DNA from: Alcaligenes sp. SORT26
GTDB lineage: Bacteria > Pseudomonadota > Gammaproteobacteria > Burkholderiales > Burkholderiaceae_B
Assembly (NCBI RefSeq): GCF_017377875.1
Contig: NZ_CP070975.1
Location: 3,782,001 to 3,846,000, forward strand
Direction: 5' to 3'
DNA length: 64,000 nucleotides
This document shows positions 55,364 to 64,000 of the stretch, one piece after another. The notes below the pieces were generated by a model. The model saw only the letters and a list, made by a program, of their open reading frames with translations, was not told the origin of the DNA and made no database searches. The position numbers and the translations under genes were made by a program. Each line of letters begins with the position of its first letter. Position 1 is the stretch's first letter.

Positions 55364-56766
55364 AACACCGCATTCAACGTATTCATTTTGTAGGGATAGG
55401 CGGCTCGGGCATGAGCGGCATTGCCGAAGTCATGCTGAACCTGGGCTTTGCCATCAGTGGCTCCGATATTCAGGAAACGGCGGTGACCCGTCGTCTGGAA
55501 CAATTGGGTGCCCGCATTGTTATCGGTCATCACGCTGAAAACGTGGCCGGAATGGGCGCGATTGTCACCTCGACCGCTATTGCGGGCGATAACCCTGAAG
55601 TCTTGGCCGCTCGTGCAGCCCGCATTCCAGTGGTGCCTCGTGCTCTGATGCTGGCCGAGCTGATGCGCCTGAAGCGCGGTATCGCTGTGGCCGGTACGCA
55701 TGGCAAGACCACTACCACCAGCTTGGTAGCCAGCCTGTTGGGCGCGGCCGATCTGGACCCGACCTTTGTGATCGGTGGTCGACTGAATTCGGCCGGTGCC
55801 AATGCCCGTCTGGGGCAGGGCGATTACATCGTCGTGGAAGCGGACGAGTCTGATGCGTCCTTCCTGAATCTGTTGCCGGTGATGGCCATCATCACCAACA
55901 TCGACGTAGACCATATGGACACCTATGGTCATGACGTTGCCCGACTGAAAAGCGCCTTTATCGACTTCACTCATCGCCTGCCGTTTTATGGCAGCGCCAT
56001 CGTGTGTAACGACGATGCGAATGTGCGCGAAATCATTCCTTTTGTATCGCGTCCTGTCACGACTTACGGCATTGATACCGATGCGCAAGTCCGTGCCATC
56101 AACATCGAAAGCCGTGGCACCACCATGTGTTTTGATGTGCAGCGCAAAGGGGCAACAGGTGACCTTCCTCTGCTGTCCGTGTGCCTGAATCTGCCCGGAA
56201 AACACAATGTACTCAATGCCTTGGCCGCTATTGCTGTTGCCACGGAGCTGGGTGTCAGTAACGAGGTGATTGCCCGCGGCCTGAGCGAGTTCACCGGTGT
56301 TGGTCGCCGCTTCTCCATGGTGGGTGACTTCCCGGTTTCCCAGGAGCATGGTGGCGGCACGTTTACCGTTGTTGACGATTACGGTCACCATCCTGTCGAA
56401 ATGGCTGCTACCTTGGCGGCCGCACGTGGTGCTTGGCCTGAGCGTCGCATCGTGTTGGCGTTCCAGCCACACCGCTACACACGCACCCGTGATTGCTTTG
56501 AAGATTTCGTGCAGGTACTTAGCCAGGCCGATGCGGTCCTCCTTGGAGAGGTTTACCCCGCTGGCGAGGCTCCTCTTGTGGCCGCCGATGGCCGTGCCTT
56601 GAGTCGCGCAGTGCGTGTGCTCGGCAAGGTCGAACCCATTTTTGTGGCCGAAATCAGCGATATGGCACAAGCCGTCCTGGACTTTGTCCGTGATGGCGAT
56701 GTGGTGTTGGTAATGGGTGCAGGGTCCATCAGCCGGATCCCTGCTCAATTGGGAGAAATGGCATGA
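55360..56766 (+). CDS. murC: UDP-N-acetylmuramate-L-alanine ligase MurC
   Basis: Adds L-alanine to UDP-MurNAc, the first amino acid of the stem peptide. The 468-residue protein has [16 protein letters not shown] near 8, the P-loop [16 protein letters not shown] near 110, [12 protein letters not shown] near 160, [12 protein letters not shown] near 180 and the C-terminal [20 protein letters not shown] near 335 and [12 protein letters not shown] near 365. ATG 55360 overlaps the murG stop and follows GGAGGGTGGG, a strong ribosome site. Overlaps ddl by 4 bases. Confidence 0.98.
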   Translation: MKHRIQRIHFVGIGGSGMSGIAEVMLNLGFAISGSDIQETAVTRRLEQLGARIVIGHHAENVAGMGAIVTSTAIAGDNPEVLAARAARIPVVPRALMLAELMRLKRGIAVAGTHGKTTTTSLVASLLGAADLDPTFVIGGRLNSAGANARLGQGDYIVVEADESDASFLNLLPVMAIITNIDVDHMDTYGHDVARLKSAFIDFTHRLPFYGSAIVCNDDANVREIIPFVSRPVTTYGIDTDAQVRAINIESRGTTMCFDVQRKGATGDLPLLSVCLNLPGKHNVLNALAAIAVATELGVSNEVIARGLSEFTGVGRRFSMVGDFPVSQEHGGGTFTVVDDYGHHPVEMAATLAAARGAWPERRIVLAFQPHRYTRTRDCFEDFVQVLSQADAVLLGEVYPAGEAPLVAADGRALSRAVRVLGKVEPIFVAEISDMAQAVLDFVRDGDVVLVMGAGSISRIPAQLGEMA

Positions 56767-57713
56767 CAGCGGATTTTGGTCGAGTCGGCGTGTTGTACGG
56801 TGGCAAGTCCGCCGAACGTGAAGTGTCCTTGATGTCTGGCGCAGGCGTGCATGAAGCCCTGTGCAGCATGGGTGTGGACGCGCATTTGTTCGATATGGGC
56901 GAGAAGGGACTGACCGAACTGGCTCAGGCCGGTTTTGACCGCGTGTTTATTGCTTTGCATGGTCGTTACGGCGAAGACGGCACCTTGCAGGGTGCGCTGG
57001 AATGGATGGGCATCCCCTACACCGGCAGCGGTGTGATGGCCTCCGGCCTGGCCATGGACAAGATCATGACCAAGCACGTCTGGCAGCACCTGGGCCTGCC
57101 AACGCCTGGCTTTGCGCAACTGGATCATGTCAGCCAGGTTGCCGCCGCGGTGGAACGGCTGGGTGTACCCCTGATCATGAAGCCGCCCCACGAAGGTTCG
57201 ACTGTGGGTGTGGTTCGTGTGGATCGCGCCGAAGAAGCCGTTGCCGCCTTTGAAACCGCCATGCACTACGACACGGTCGTGCTGGCCGAGCAATTCATTC
57301 GTGGTCGCGAATTGACCGTGCCCGTTATTGGTGTGGGTGCCCAGGCGCGTGCCTTGCCGGTGATCGACATTGTTGCGCCACAGGGCAATTACGACTTCGA
57401 GCACAAGTACTACTCGAACGAGACCCAATACTTCTGTCCAGCCGATTTGTCGCCCGAGCTGACCGCCCACATCCAGGACTTGTCCGTGCGTGCATTTAAC
57501 GCTCTGGGTTGTGAGGGCTGGGGTCGCGCCGACTTCATGCTGGATGAACAAAATCGCCCCTGGTTGCTGGAGATGAACACCTCTCCGGGCATGACCAGCC
57601 ATTCTTTGGTGCCGATGGCAGCCAAAGCGGAAGGCACAAGCTACGCCCAGTTGTGCGTGAATATTTTGGCAACGGCCCGCTGCAAAGTGCAGGCCATTGC
57701 TCGCAGCCTATAG
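56763..57713 (+). CDS. ddlB: D-alanine-D-alanine ligase
   Basis: An ATP-grasp enzyme that makes the D-Ala-D-Ala dipeptide used by MurF. The 316-residue protein has [17 protein letters not shown] near 10, [14 protein letters not shown] near 63, [15 protein letters not shown] near 138, [21 protein letters not shown] near 256 with the metal ligands, and [13 protein letters not shown]. Sits between murC and ftsQ, the usual ddlB place in the cluster. ftsQ begins 17 bases after it. Confidence 0.98.
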   Translation: MTADFGRVGVLYGGKSAEREVSLMSGAGVHEALCSMGVDAHLFDMGEKGLTELAQAGFDRVFIALHGRYGEDGTLQGALEWMGIPYTGSGVMASGLAMDKIMTKHVWQHLGLPTPGFAQLDHVSQVAAAVERLGVPLIMKPPHEGSTVGVVRVDRAEEAVAAFETAMHYDTVVLAEQFIRGRELTVPVIGVGAQARALPVIDIVAPQGNYDFEHKYYSNETQYFCPADLSPELTAHIQDLSVRAFNALGCEGWGRADFMLDEQNRPWLLEMNTSPGMTSHSLVPMAAKAEGTSYAQLCVNILATARCKVQAIARSL

Positions 57714-57730
57714 AACGTGGAGCCTGGTTC

Positions 57731-58522
57731 ATGTTTTCCGATGCCCGTCTGACCAACCTGATCGCCAATACGCTGGCTTTGCTAGCGGTATCGGCATTGG
57801 TGATCGGTGTTGTGGTTTGGGCAGTGCGTCGTCCCTATTTCAATATTGAGCGCATCCAGATCGAATCTTCGCAGGGTGAGCCTCTTGCTTATGTGACTCC
57901 GGAAGGGGTGAAGGCCACGATTGCAGGCCGTCTGGAAGGCAACTTCTTCACGGTGGATCTGGACAAGTCGCGCGCCTTGATTGAAACGGCTCCCTGGGTA
58001 CGACGCGCACAAATCCGACGCGTTTGGCCCAACAGCCTGTCGGTACGCATTGAAGAGCAGCAACCGCTGGCTTACTGGAACGAAGACGAAATGATCAACA
58101 CCTGGGGTGAGTCATTTTCGGCCAATAAAGCCGTGGTTCCTGATGAAGTGGATTTGCCCCAGTTAAGCGGCCCTCCCAATTCGGAGCGTCTGGTGGTGCA
58201 ACGGTATGCCGAGCTGGCACGCTGGTTTGGTCCCCTGGAGGTGCAGGTCAGTGAAGTGACCTTGAGCCCGCGCTACGCCTGGGATGTGGTTTTGTCGAAC
58301 GGGATGCAGTTGAGCCTGGGCCGTGACCCGGCGGCTGACATTGCAGACCCGCACGGCCGTAAAGGGGCTTTGCCCTTTGCGGTGCGGATTGAACGATTTG
58401 TGCAGGCATGGCCTGCCATGATGCAGCGGCTTGGCGACCGTGCTTTGCAAAGTGCCGATTTACGTTACCCGAATGGCTTTGCGATAACGCTGGCTCCGGT
58501 TTCATCTACCCCTGTGAAGTAA
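57731..58522 (+). CDS. ftsQ: Cell division protein FtsQ
   Basis: A bitopic inner-membrane protein that bridges early and late divisome proteins. The 263-residue form has a short cytoplasmic N-terminus, a membrane helix at about 10-32 (NTLALLAVSALVIGVVVWAV), then the POTRA domain (RRPYFNIERIQIES, about 35-105) and the beta domain (WVRRAQIRRVWPNSLSVRIEEQQPLAYW near 90-120). ATG 57731 follows a GGAG site and gives family length; an open frame to 57653 overlaps ddl. Confidence 0.95.
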   Translation: MFSDARLTNLIANTLALLAVSALVIGVVVWAVRRPYFNIERIQIESSQGEPLAYVTPEGVKATIAGRLEGNFFTVDLDKSRALIETAPWVRRAQIRRVWPNSLSVRIEEQQPLAYWNEDEMINTWGESFSANKAVVPDEVDLPQLSGPPNSERLVVQRYAELARWFGPLEVQVSEVTLSPRYAWDVVLSNGMQLSLGRDPAADIADPHGRKGALPFAVRIERFVQAWPAMMQRLGDRALQSADLRYPNGFAITLAPVSSTPVK

Positions 58523-58529
58523 AGAACAT

Positions 58530-59756
58530 ATGACTCGTGACATCAAAGACCTGATCGTTGCATTGGACATCGGCACCAGCAAAGTGGTTGCGGTGGTGGC
58601 CGAAGTGCTGCCGGAAGGCCGGTTTGAAGTGCTTGGTCTGGGCCAGCATGAATCCCAGGGCATGCGCAAAGGGGTAGTCGTCAATATCGAGACGACGGTC
58701 AATTCCATCCAGCGCGCTCTGGAAGAGGCGGAGCTGATGGCCGATTGCAAGATCCGTGAGGTTTACACCGGAATTGCAGGCAGCCACATCACCAGCTTCA
58801 ACTCCAGCGGCATGGTGGCGGTGAAAGACAAGGAAGTGACGGCAACTGATGTGGCGCGGGTGATTGAAACGGCCAAGGCCGTGAATATCCCGACGGACCA
58901 GCAAGTGCTGCACGTGCTGACGCAGGAATTCATTGTGGATTCGCAAGAAGACATCCGCGAGCCTATCGGCATGAGCGGTTTGCGTCTGGAAGTGCGGGTT
59001 CACATTGTGACCGGTGCCGTCAGTGCAGCGCAGAACATCGTCAAGTGCGTGCGTCGTTGCGGTCTGGAAGTGCAGGACCTGATTTTGCAGCCTCTGGCTT
59101 CCAGCTTGTCCTGCCTGACCGCCGACGAAAAAGAATTGGGTGTGGTGCTGGTAGACATTGGTGGCGGTACAACCGACATCGCCATCTACACCGGTGGCGC
59201 GATCCGTCATACCGACGTGATTCCTATCGCGGGCGACCAGATCACCAGCGATATCGCTGCCATGCTGCGCACGCCGACGCCGGATGCGGAAGAAATCAAG
59301 CTGCGTTTTGGGGTGGCCAAGCAGTCGCTGGCCCATCCGGAAGAAATGATCGAAGTGCCCGGTCTGGGTGATCGTCCCAACCGCCAGGTCAAGCGCCAGG
59401 CTTTGGGTGCAGTGATCGAGCCGCGTGTGGAAGAGCTGTTTACCTTTGTGCAGCAAAGTCTGCGCGAATCGGGCTACGAAGACTTGCTGTCCTCGGGCAT
59501 CGTGCTGACCGGTGGTACGGCCATGTTGCCGGGCATCGTGGAGTTGGCCGAGGACGTCTTTCTGAAACCCGTGCGTATTGCCGTGCCTAGCTACGAAGGC
59601 AGCCTGGCTGATGTCATGCGCAACCCACGTTTTTCGACTGTTATGGGCCTGTTGACCGAAGCACGTCTGCAAAGCGCTCGTGGCCGCAAAGTGGCCCAGC
59701 AAAAAGGCAGCGTCAAAGGTTTGATGGCGCGCATGAAGGAATGGTTCATGAATTAA
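58530..59756 (+). CDS. ftsA: Cell division protein FtsA
   Basis: An actin-like ATPase that anchors FtsZ to the membrane. The 408-residue protein has the phosphate loop ALDIGTSKVVAVVAEV near 11, the second loop VDIGGGTTDIAIYTGG near 208, GGTAMLPGIVELAEDVF near 328 and a C-terminal amphipathic membrane helix GLMARMKEWFMN. It begins 7 bases after ftsQ. A 171-base gap follows before ftsZ, the longest inside the cluster. Confidence 0.98.
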   Translation: MTRDIKDLIVALDIGTSKVVAVVAEVLPEGRFEVLGLGQHESQGMRKGVVVNIETTVNSIQRALEEAELMADCKIREVYTGIAGSHITSFNSSGMVAVKDKEVTATDVARVIETAKAVNIPTDQQVLHVLTQEFIVDSQEDIREPIGMSGLRLEVRVHIVTGAVSAAQNIVKCVRRCGLEVQDLILQPLASSLSCLTADEKELGVVLVDIGGGTTDIAIYTGGAIRHTDVIPIAGDQITSDIAAMLRTPTPDAEEIKLRFGVAKQSLAHPEEMIEVPGLGDRPNRQVKRQALGAVIEPRVEELFTFVQQSLRESGYEDLLSSGIVLTGGTAMLPGIVELAEDVFLKPVRIAVPSYEGSLADVMRNPRFSTVMGLLTEARLQSARGRKVAQQKGSVKGLMARMKEWFMN

Positions 59757-59927
59757 GGGCGTTGCAAGACGCTCAGGTCGGGCAGTCCGCAAGGGCGGTC
59801 CAGGAGGCAGTTCAAACCGGTTGCGAGCCCCCAGGTTGGCAGATGTTTTGAGCTGATTCCAAATTTCAGTTGTATCGGGGAAGTACGTAGAAACTTGACT
59901 AATTAAGTGTTTGAGTGGGAGTCAATC

Positions 59928-61094
59928 ATGATGAACTTTGAAATGTTAGATACCAGCGGTAGCGGCACGGTCATTAAGGTCGTGGGCGTGGGTGGCGCAG
60001 GCGGCAATGCTGTGACGCATATGATTCACTCGGGTGTTCAGGGTGTTGATTTCATTTGCGCCAATACCGATTCGCAGGCCCTGGCCAGCAGCGACGCACC
60101 GATTCAGATCCGTCTGGGTCGCAGCGGCCTGGGTGCCGGTGCCAAGCCTGACCAAGGTCGTGCAGCAGCAGAAACTGCTCGCGAAGAAATCCGCGCTGCC
60201 TTGAACGGTGCCAATATGGTGTTTATCACGGCCGGTATGGGCGGTGGCACCGGTACAGGCGCCAGCCCCGTCGTGGCTGAAGTAGCCAAGGAACTGGGCA
60301 TCTTGACCGTGGGTGTTGTCACCAAACCTTTCTCTTTTGAAGGCAACCGCCGTTTGCGCATGGCCGAAGAAGGGATCGAGGAGCTGAGCAAGCACGTTCA
60401 CTCCCTGATCGTTGTATTGAACGAAAACCTGTACGACTTGATGGACGAGGACGCAACTCAGTCCGACTGCTTCAAGGCGGCTGACGATGTCTTGCACAAT
60501 GCCTGCGCCGGTATTGCCGAGATCATCAATGTTGAAGGTAACGTGAACGTCGACTTTGAAGACGTGAAAACCATCATGGGCGAGCAAGGCCAAGCCATGA
60601 TGGGTACGGCTGTGGCTTCTGGCTCGAACCGTGCTCGTGAAGCGGCCGAGCGTGCCATTGCCTGCCCATTGCTGGAAGGTGTGGACCTGCACGGTGCCCG
60701 CGGTATGCTGGTGAACATCACTTCTTCGGCATCCCTGAAAATGCGCGAAACCCGCGAAATCATGGACACCATCCGTGGTTACGCTGCTGAAGACGCCACG
60801 GTTATTTTCGGTACGGCTTACGACGAATCCATGGGCGACAGCCTGCGTGTTACCGTTGTGGCTACCGGTCTGGGTCGCAAGCAAGCGCGTCCACAGTTGG
60901 TACAAAACAACGAAGAAGTGTTACGTACAGGTACGGACAACATGCCTGTCATCGGTGTGGATTACGCCAACGCCGACGTGCCAGCGGTCATCCGTAACCC
61001 ACGTAGCCAAGCCTCGGCCCAGGTGCGTGCTTTGGAGACAGCCGGTATGGATCACTTCGATATTCCGGCGTTCTTGCGCAAGCAGGCTGATTAA
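59928..61094 (+). CDS. ftsZ: Cell division GTPase FtsZ
   Basis: The tubulin-like GTPase that forms the Z ring. The 388-residue protein has VVGVGGAGGNAVTHMI near 15, the tubulin signature GMGGGTGTGASPVVAEVAKE near 103, the T7 loop NVDFEDVKTIM near 206, and the conserved C-terminal peptide DHFDIPAFLRKQAD that binds FtsA and MinC. Starts at ATG 59928 or 59931 with GTGGGAG upstream. The 171-base gap before it holds no clear promoter hexamers but probably supplies extra ftsZ transcription, as in other bacteria. Confidence 0.98.
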   Translation: MMNFEMLDTSGSGTVIKVVGVGGAGGNAVTHMIHSGVQGVDFICANTDSQALASSDAPIQIRLGRSGLGAGAKPDQGRAAAETAREEIRAALNGANMVFITAGMGGGTGTGASPVVAEVAKELGILTVGVVTKPFSFEGNRRLRMAEEGIEELSKHVHSLIVVLNENLYDLMDEDATQSDCFKAADDVLHNACAGIAEIINVEGNVNVDFEDVKTIMGEQGQAMMGTAVASGSNRAREAAERAIACPLLEGVDLHGARGMLVNITSSASLKMRETREIMDTIRGYAAEDATVIFGTAYDESMGDSLRVTVVATGLGRKQARPQLVQNNEEVLRTGTDNMPVIGVDYANADVPAVIRNPRSQASAQVRALETAGMDHFDIPAFLRKQAD

Positions 61095-61145
61095 AAATCA
61101 AGTTCGGCGATTACCCGAGTCGCCAATTTGATTTCTCCCACGACT

Positions 61146-61171
61146 CCCCCTGAGCGTCCGCGTTCAGGGGG
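61146..61171 (+). terminator. Hairpin after ftsZ
   Basis: CCCCCTGA (61146-61153) pairs with TCAGGGGG (61164-61171), with further pairing in the loop. No T run follows directly, so it may slow or only partly stop transcription between ftsZ and lpxC. Confidence 0.55.
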
Positions 61172-61304
61172 TGTAAGTGCTTTGTTATGTCGGGGTGTTT
61201 GACGTTTGACAATCGCGCAGGTCTATAAAAAGCGTATAGTGGATAACCCGCATTACGGTTACAATAGTCTTTGCGAACAATACTTTACAAATACAAGAAC
61301 AGCC

Positions 61305-62228
61305 ATGCTTCGTCAGCGCACCATCAAAAATGTCATCAGTACCAAAGGGGTCGGCCTGCACTCCGGTCGTCGTGTCGAGCTGACACTGCGTCCCGCTGCG
61401 CCTGACACGGGTATTGTGTTTCACCGTATTGACTTGCCGGAAATCGTGGATTTGCCTGCGCAAGCCGATAAGGTCGGTGGCACGCGTATGGCGTCGGTGC
61501 TGATCAAGGACAATGTCCGGGTTTCAACTGTAGAGCATCTGATGTCCGCCATTGCTGGCCTGGGCATTGATAACCTGCATGTGGACCTGACGGCTGAAGA
61601 AGTGCCCATCATGGATGGCAGCGCAGGCACGTTTGTGTATTTGTTGCGTTCGGCAGGCTTGCAAGAGCAGGAAGCTGCCAAGAAATTTTTGCGTGTCCTC
61701 AAACCCATTGAAGTCTCCGAAGGCGAGGGTCAGGACATTAAGTGGGCTCGTCTGGAGCCCTATGAAGGCTTTGCCCTTCAGTTTTCTATTGATTTTCACC
61801 ACCCGGCTATTGATGCAACCGCCAATTTTGCCGAGGTGGATTTTGCGCATGACTCGTATGTGAAGACTATTTCGCGTGCGCGTACCTTCGGGTTCGCCAG
61901 TGAAGTGGAAGCTTTGCGTGCGGCTGGTCTGGCCCGTGGCGGCAGTTTGGACAATGCCATCGTCATGGACGAGTACCGCGTCCTGAATAGCGACGGTCTG
62001 CGTTACGAGGACGAGTTCGTCAAGCACAAGATTCTGGATGCGATTGGCGACTTGTACCTGATTGGCAAGCCCCTGATTGCGCGCTATGTGGCGTGCAAAT
62101 CCGGGCATGGTTTGAACAACCAGTTGGCGCGCGCCTTGCTCGCCGCCCAGGATAGTTGGGAACTGGTGACTTTCGAGTCCGCCGCCAGTGCGCCCCATGC
62201 TTTTTCCAGCGAGTGGAAATTCGCTTGA
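61305..62228 (+). CDS. lpxC: UDP-3-O-acyl-N-acetylglucosamine deacetylase LpxC
   Basis: The zinc enzyme of the committed step of lipid A synthesis. The 307-residue protein has [21 protein letters not shown] at its start region, [16 protein letters not shown] near 76 (first zinc histidine), then [14 protein letters not shown] near 237 (second histidine and the aspartate) and [12 protein letters not shown] near 262 (the acid-base histidine). ATG 61305 matches family length. The 210-base gap after ftsZ carries a hairpin; a TTGACA at 61206 lacks a well-spaced -10. Confidence 0.98.
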   Translation: MLRQRTIKNVISTKGVGLHSGRRVELTLRPAAPDTGIVFHRIDLPEIVDLPAQADKVGGTRMASVLIKDNVRVSTVEHLMSAIAGLGIDNLHVDLTAEEVPIMDGSAGTFVYLLRSAGLQEQEAAKKFLRVLKPIEVSEGEGQDIKWARLEPYEGFALQFSIDFHHPAIDATANFAEVDFAHDSYVKTISRARTFGFASEVEALRAAGLARGGSLDNAIVMDEYRVLNSDGLRYEDEFVKHKILDAIGDLYLIGKPLIARYVACKSGHGLNNQLARALLAAQDSWELVTFESAASAPHAFSSEWKFA

Positions 62229-62261
62229 TACGCGCTTAGGGTCCCGATCTTGGTGTTTTGT

Positions 62262-62744
62262 TTAGCCGCGATGATGACGCAACAAGCGTTCGATGGCTTC
62301 AGCCAAGGGACCTTGCGGCAATGAGTCATGCAGCTTTTCAAATGATTCCAAGGCCCGCTCGTCCAGGACTTGTACCTGGCGTGCGGGCTTTTCTGTCACG
62401 CTTGCAAACAAATGGGCTTGCACGTGGACCAGCGCCTCGCTAATGTTCCAGCCAGCGGCATTCATATGTCGCGTCACAGTAGGCAAAAGCTGACGCAGCT
62501 TGGCCGCATGCGCCGCGCTGGGAACTGCCAGCGTCAATTGCTGTCTGTCTATACGAGCAACTTTACAAGCCTTGCCCAAAGCAGGTGGCAAGGCTTTATT
62601 GACATGGGTCTGTGCCGCCATTAGCTGCCGGGCCATTTCCAGTACCTGGGAACCTTGCTGGTCGTTGGCCAGCCAACCCAAAGCGTGGCTTTGCCCGCTA
62701 CTGCGTTTTTTCGCGGCTGAGGTAAAAGGGGGCTTCCAGGTCAT
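62262..62744 (-). CDS. dciA: DciA-type helicase-associated protein (DUF721)
   Basis: A 160-residue DUF721 protein. DciA proteins of this family help load or operate the replicative helicase DnaB in bacteria that lack DnaC, which fits a betaproteobacterium. The KH-like core is seen near residues 50-110 (LTLAVPSAAHAAKLRQLLPTV). Weak conservation of the family limits certainty. The start ATG 62744 is preferred; an upstream in-frame start at 62774 would overlap the divergent peptidase gene. Location between lpxC and secA is common in this class. Confidence 0.8.
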   Translation of the reverse strand: MTWKPPFTSAAKKRSSGQSHALGWLANDQQGSQVLEMARQLMAAQTHVNKALPPALGKACKVARIDRQQLTLAVPSAAHAAKLRQLLPTVTRHMNAAGWNISEALVHVQAHLFASVTEKPARQVQVLDERALESFEKLHDSLPQGPLAEAIERLLRHHRG

Positions 62745-62762
62745 GTTCGAGGTTATACGAGA

Positions 62763-63695
62763 GTGGATCAACATAAAGACTATACGTCCTTAGATGCTAA
62801 AGCCAAAGGGGTGCGCCGTACGGTGATCGCCCTGGTGGCTCTGGTATCGCTGGGCGTTTCCGCTGGCGCAGGCGCTTTGGTGCAGTCGCACTGGGGTGAT
62901 CGCGGTGGCGTCTTGCTGGATGCGGGTATGGCTCAAAGCCAGGCCGCCGCCATGCAGGATAACGTGACCCGTCTGGCTGAAAAAGTGGGCGGTTTGCAGG
63001 CCAAACTGATTGAGATGGACGGCGTTACCAAGCGCGTGGCCAAAGCAGCCGGAATCGAATACACCGATCCGGAGCTGGCTGGTGCCATGCCAGTCCAGGA
63101 TCTGGAAGTCATGGACAGCATGGACGGCGCTGATCTGGTCTGGAACGCGGATCGCCTGGGTGAGCAGTTGGATAATCTGGCCAAACAGATGTCCGAGCAG
63201 CAGGACTGGTTCCAGATGCTGGACACCGTGCTGACCGAGCGCTCCGGCAACGAAGCGCGTCTGCCCAATTACCGTCCCGTCGATTATGACGAGGTTGCTT
63301 CCTCCTTCGGCTGGCGTCGCCACCCGATTTCGGGTCGCCATGCCTTGCACGAAGGTCTGGACTTCCCGGCTCCCAAGGGAACGCCGATTTATGCGGCTTC
63401 CGGCGGCGTAGTGTCTGAAGCCCGTTACATGACGGGTTACGGCAAGCTGGTGGAAATCAATCATGGCAATGGCATGAGCACCCGATATGCCCATGCGTCC
63501 TCAATCGTTGTTAAATTAGGCGACGTAGTAGAGAAAGGGCAGTTGATCGCCCGAGTCGGGTCTACGGGACAGTCTACCGGCTCGCACCTGCATTTTGAGG
63601 TGCGCATGGCGGGACAGGCCCTGGACCCCAAGCTTTTTCTGCCTGCGCGTGAGTACGTAGAACAGCAGATCGCGCAATTGGATTCGGACAAGTAG
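62763..63695 (+). CDS. M23 (LytM) metallopeptidase, membrane anchored
   Basis: A 310-residue cell-wall peptidase or LytM activator. One N-terminal membrane helix (about 19-41) is followed by a periplasmic coiled coil (about 55-165) and the M23 domain at about 180-300. The zinc ligands are HEGLDFPAP near 198 (HxxxD) and SHLHFEVR near 280 (HxH), so it is probably catalytically active. It starts at GTG 62763 with AGG upstream, only 18 bases from the divergent dciA start. Gene order next to secA is widespread in Burkholderiales. Confidence 0.9.
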   Translation: MDQHKDYTSLDAKAKGVRRTVIALVALVSLGVSAGAGALVQSHWGDRGGVLLDAGMAQSQAAAMQDNVTRLAEKVGGLQAKLIEMDGVTKRVAKAAGIEYTDPELAGAMPVQDLEVMDSMDGADLVWNADRLGEQLDNLAKQMSEQQDWFQMLDTVLTERSGNEARLPNYRPVDYDEVASSFGWRRHPISGRHALHEGLDFPAPKGTPIYAASGGVVSEARYMTGYGKLVEINHGNGMSTRYAHASSIVVKLGDVVEKGQLIARVGSTGQSTGSHLHFEVRMAGQALDPKLFLPAREYVEQQIAQLDSDK

Positions 63696-63814
63696 TTCCG
63701 TCTCGCAGCATGTGCGTTAAACTGATTGTTTGCTTGCGCATCCCTTTTAACCAGAGATAGGCTCGAGGCACAGATTCAAGCCCTTGCGGCCTCGCCTACA
63801 TTGACGACACAAGA

Positions 63815-64000
63815 ATGGTTTCATTGCTGAAAAAGCTTATTGGCAGTCGTAACGACCGACTGCTCAAACAGTACCGTAAGCAGGTCGCCCAGATTAATGC
63901 TCTTGAGCCTTCTATTCAGGGCCTGAGCGACGAGGCCTTGGCTGCCAAGACGCAGGAGCTGCGCCAACGTGTTCAGGATGGCGCCTCGCTTAACTCGCTC
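63815..64000 (+). CDS. secA: Preprotein translocase ATPase SecA, N-terminal fragment
   Basis: The first 62 codons of secA; the rest lies beyond the window. MVSLLKKLIGSRNDRLLKQYRKQV and then INALEP and LSDEALAAKTQELRQRV are the characteristic N-terminal helices of SecA, the motor that pushes unfolded proteins through SecYEG. ATG 63815 lies 119 bases after the peptidase gene. No secM-like arrest gene is seen before it. Confidence 0.95.
   Translation, partial: MVSLLKKLIGSRNDRLLKQYRKQVAQINALEPSIQGLSDEALAAKTQELRQRVQDGASLNSL

Noticed and set aside
61206-61240. A consensus lpxC promoter (TTGACA with TATAAA or TATAGT)
   Set aside because: The spacings are 12 and 23 bases, both outside the workable range.
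1-64000. tRNA genes, CRISPR arrays, insertion sequences, prophage genes or att sites
   Set aside because: I looked for cloverleaf T-loop patterns, regular short repeats, transposase motifs and integrases and found none that hold up. The long hairpin elements seen are explained as terminators or leaders.

Overview
The window is a contiguous, gene-dense stretch of a betaproteobacterial chromosome, most probably Alcaligenaceae and Alcaligenes-like. The basis is the moderately high GC, a complete mra/mur/fts (dcw) cluster with murE and murF fused into one gene (an arrangement known from Bordetella), a lpxC-dciA-M23 peptidase-secA tail, and betaproteobacterial housekeeping genes throughout. This placement is inference; no rRNA gene is present. 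I saw no tRNA, insertion sequence, prophage or CRISPR array.

Region by region. 1-2.9 kb: purine synthesis (end of purC, purE, purK) running into a Sua5-type t6A gene. 3-8.8 kb: an alpha/beta hydrolase, a MaoC-fold hydratase with a structured leader, glutaryl-CoA dehydrogenase, and a divergent LysR regulator translationally coupled to a periplasmic gamma-glutamyltransferase. 8.9-12.9 kb: a minus-strand run of chaC, pdxH, a flavin reductase, an L-2-hydroxyglutarate oxidase and purU. 13.1-21.4 kb: tcdA, then minus-strand pabC and pabB and a giant tandem-duplicated UvrA of about 1,904 residues. 21.5-26.2 kb: a 42-residue very basic protein, a glycosyltransferase, an acidic-tailed unknown, ettA, an isochorismatase-fold hydrolase and a glycine-zipper lipoprotein. 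26.4-30.3 kb: minE and minD, a hairpin-rich gap, minC and glnS, all on the minus strand. 30.4-35.8 kb: a compact operon with CydA-like and CydB-like membrane proteins and a CBS-domain ClC protein, followed by an outer-membrane-barrel-like protein. 35.8-41.5 kb: recQ, then the class Ia ribonucleotide reductase genes nrdA, nrdB and a ferredoxin, behind paired NrdR boxes. 41.5-43.8 kb: uup and the RNase P RNA gene. 44-61.1 kb: the dcw cluster mraZ-rsmH-ftsL-ftsI-murEF-mraY-murD-ftsW-murG-murC-ddl-ftsQ-ftsA-ftsZ. 61.2-64 kb: lpxC, dciA, an M23 peptidase and the start of secA.

How the genes work together. The 44-61 kb block supplies nearly all cytoplasmic and inner-membrane steps of peptidoglycan precursor synthesis plus the core divisome; many junctions are 4-base ATGA overlaps, so translation is probably coupled. 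The min genes place the division site, lpxC commits to lipid A, and secA begins the export machinery. The nrd genes supply dNTPs. Sua5 and TcdA act at the two ends of the t6A to ct6A tRNA modification pathway. Glutaryl-CoA dehydrogenase and the 2-hydroxyglutarate oxidase suggest lysine or glutarate catabolism.

The most unusual item is the CydA-like protein at 30434-31774. It aligns well with cytochrome bd subunit I, yet every canonical haem ligand and haem-proximal glutamate is replaced, while its partner subunit is well conserved and the two genes are tightly coupled to a ClC chloride transporter gene. It looks like a repurposed, probably haem-free bd-type membrane complex. Whether it has been described before cannot be settled from the sequence alone.
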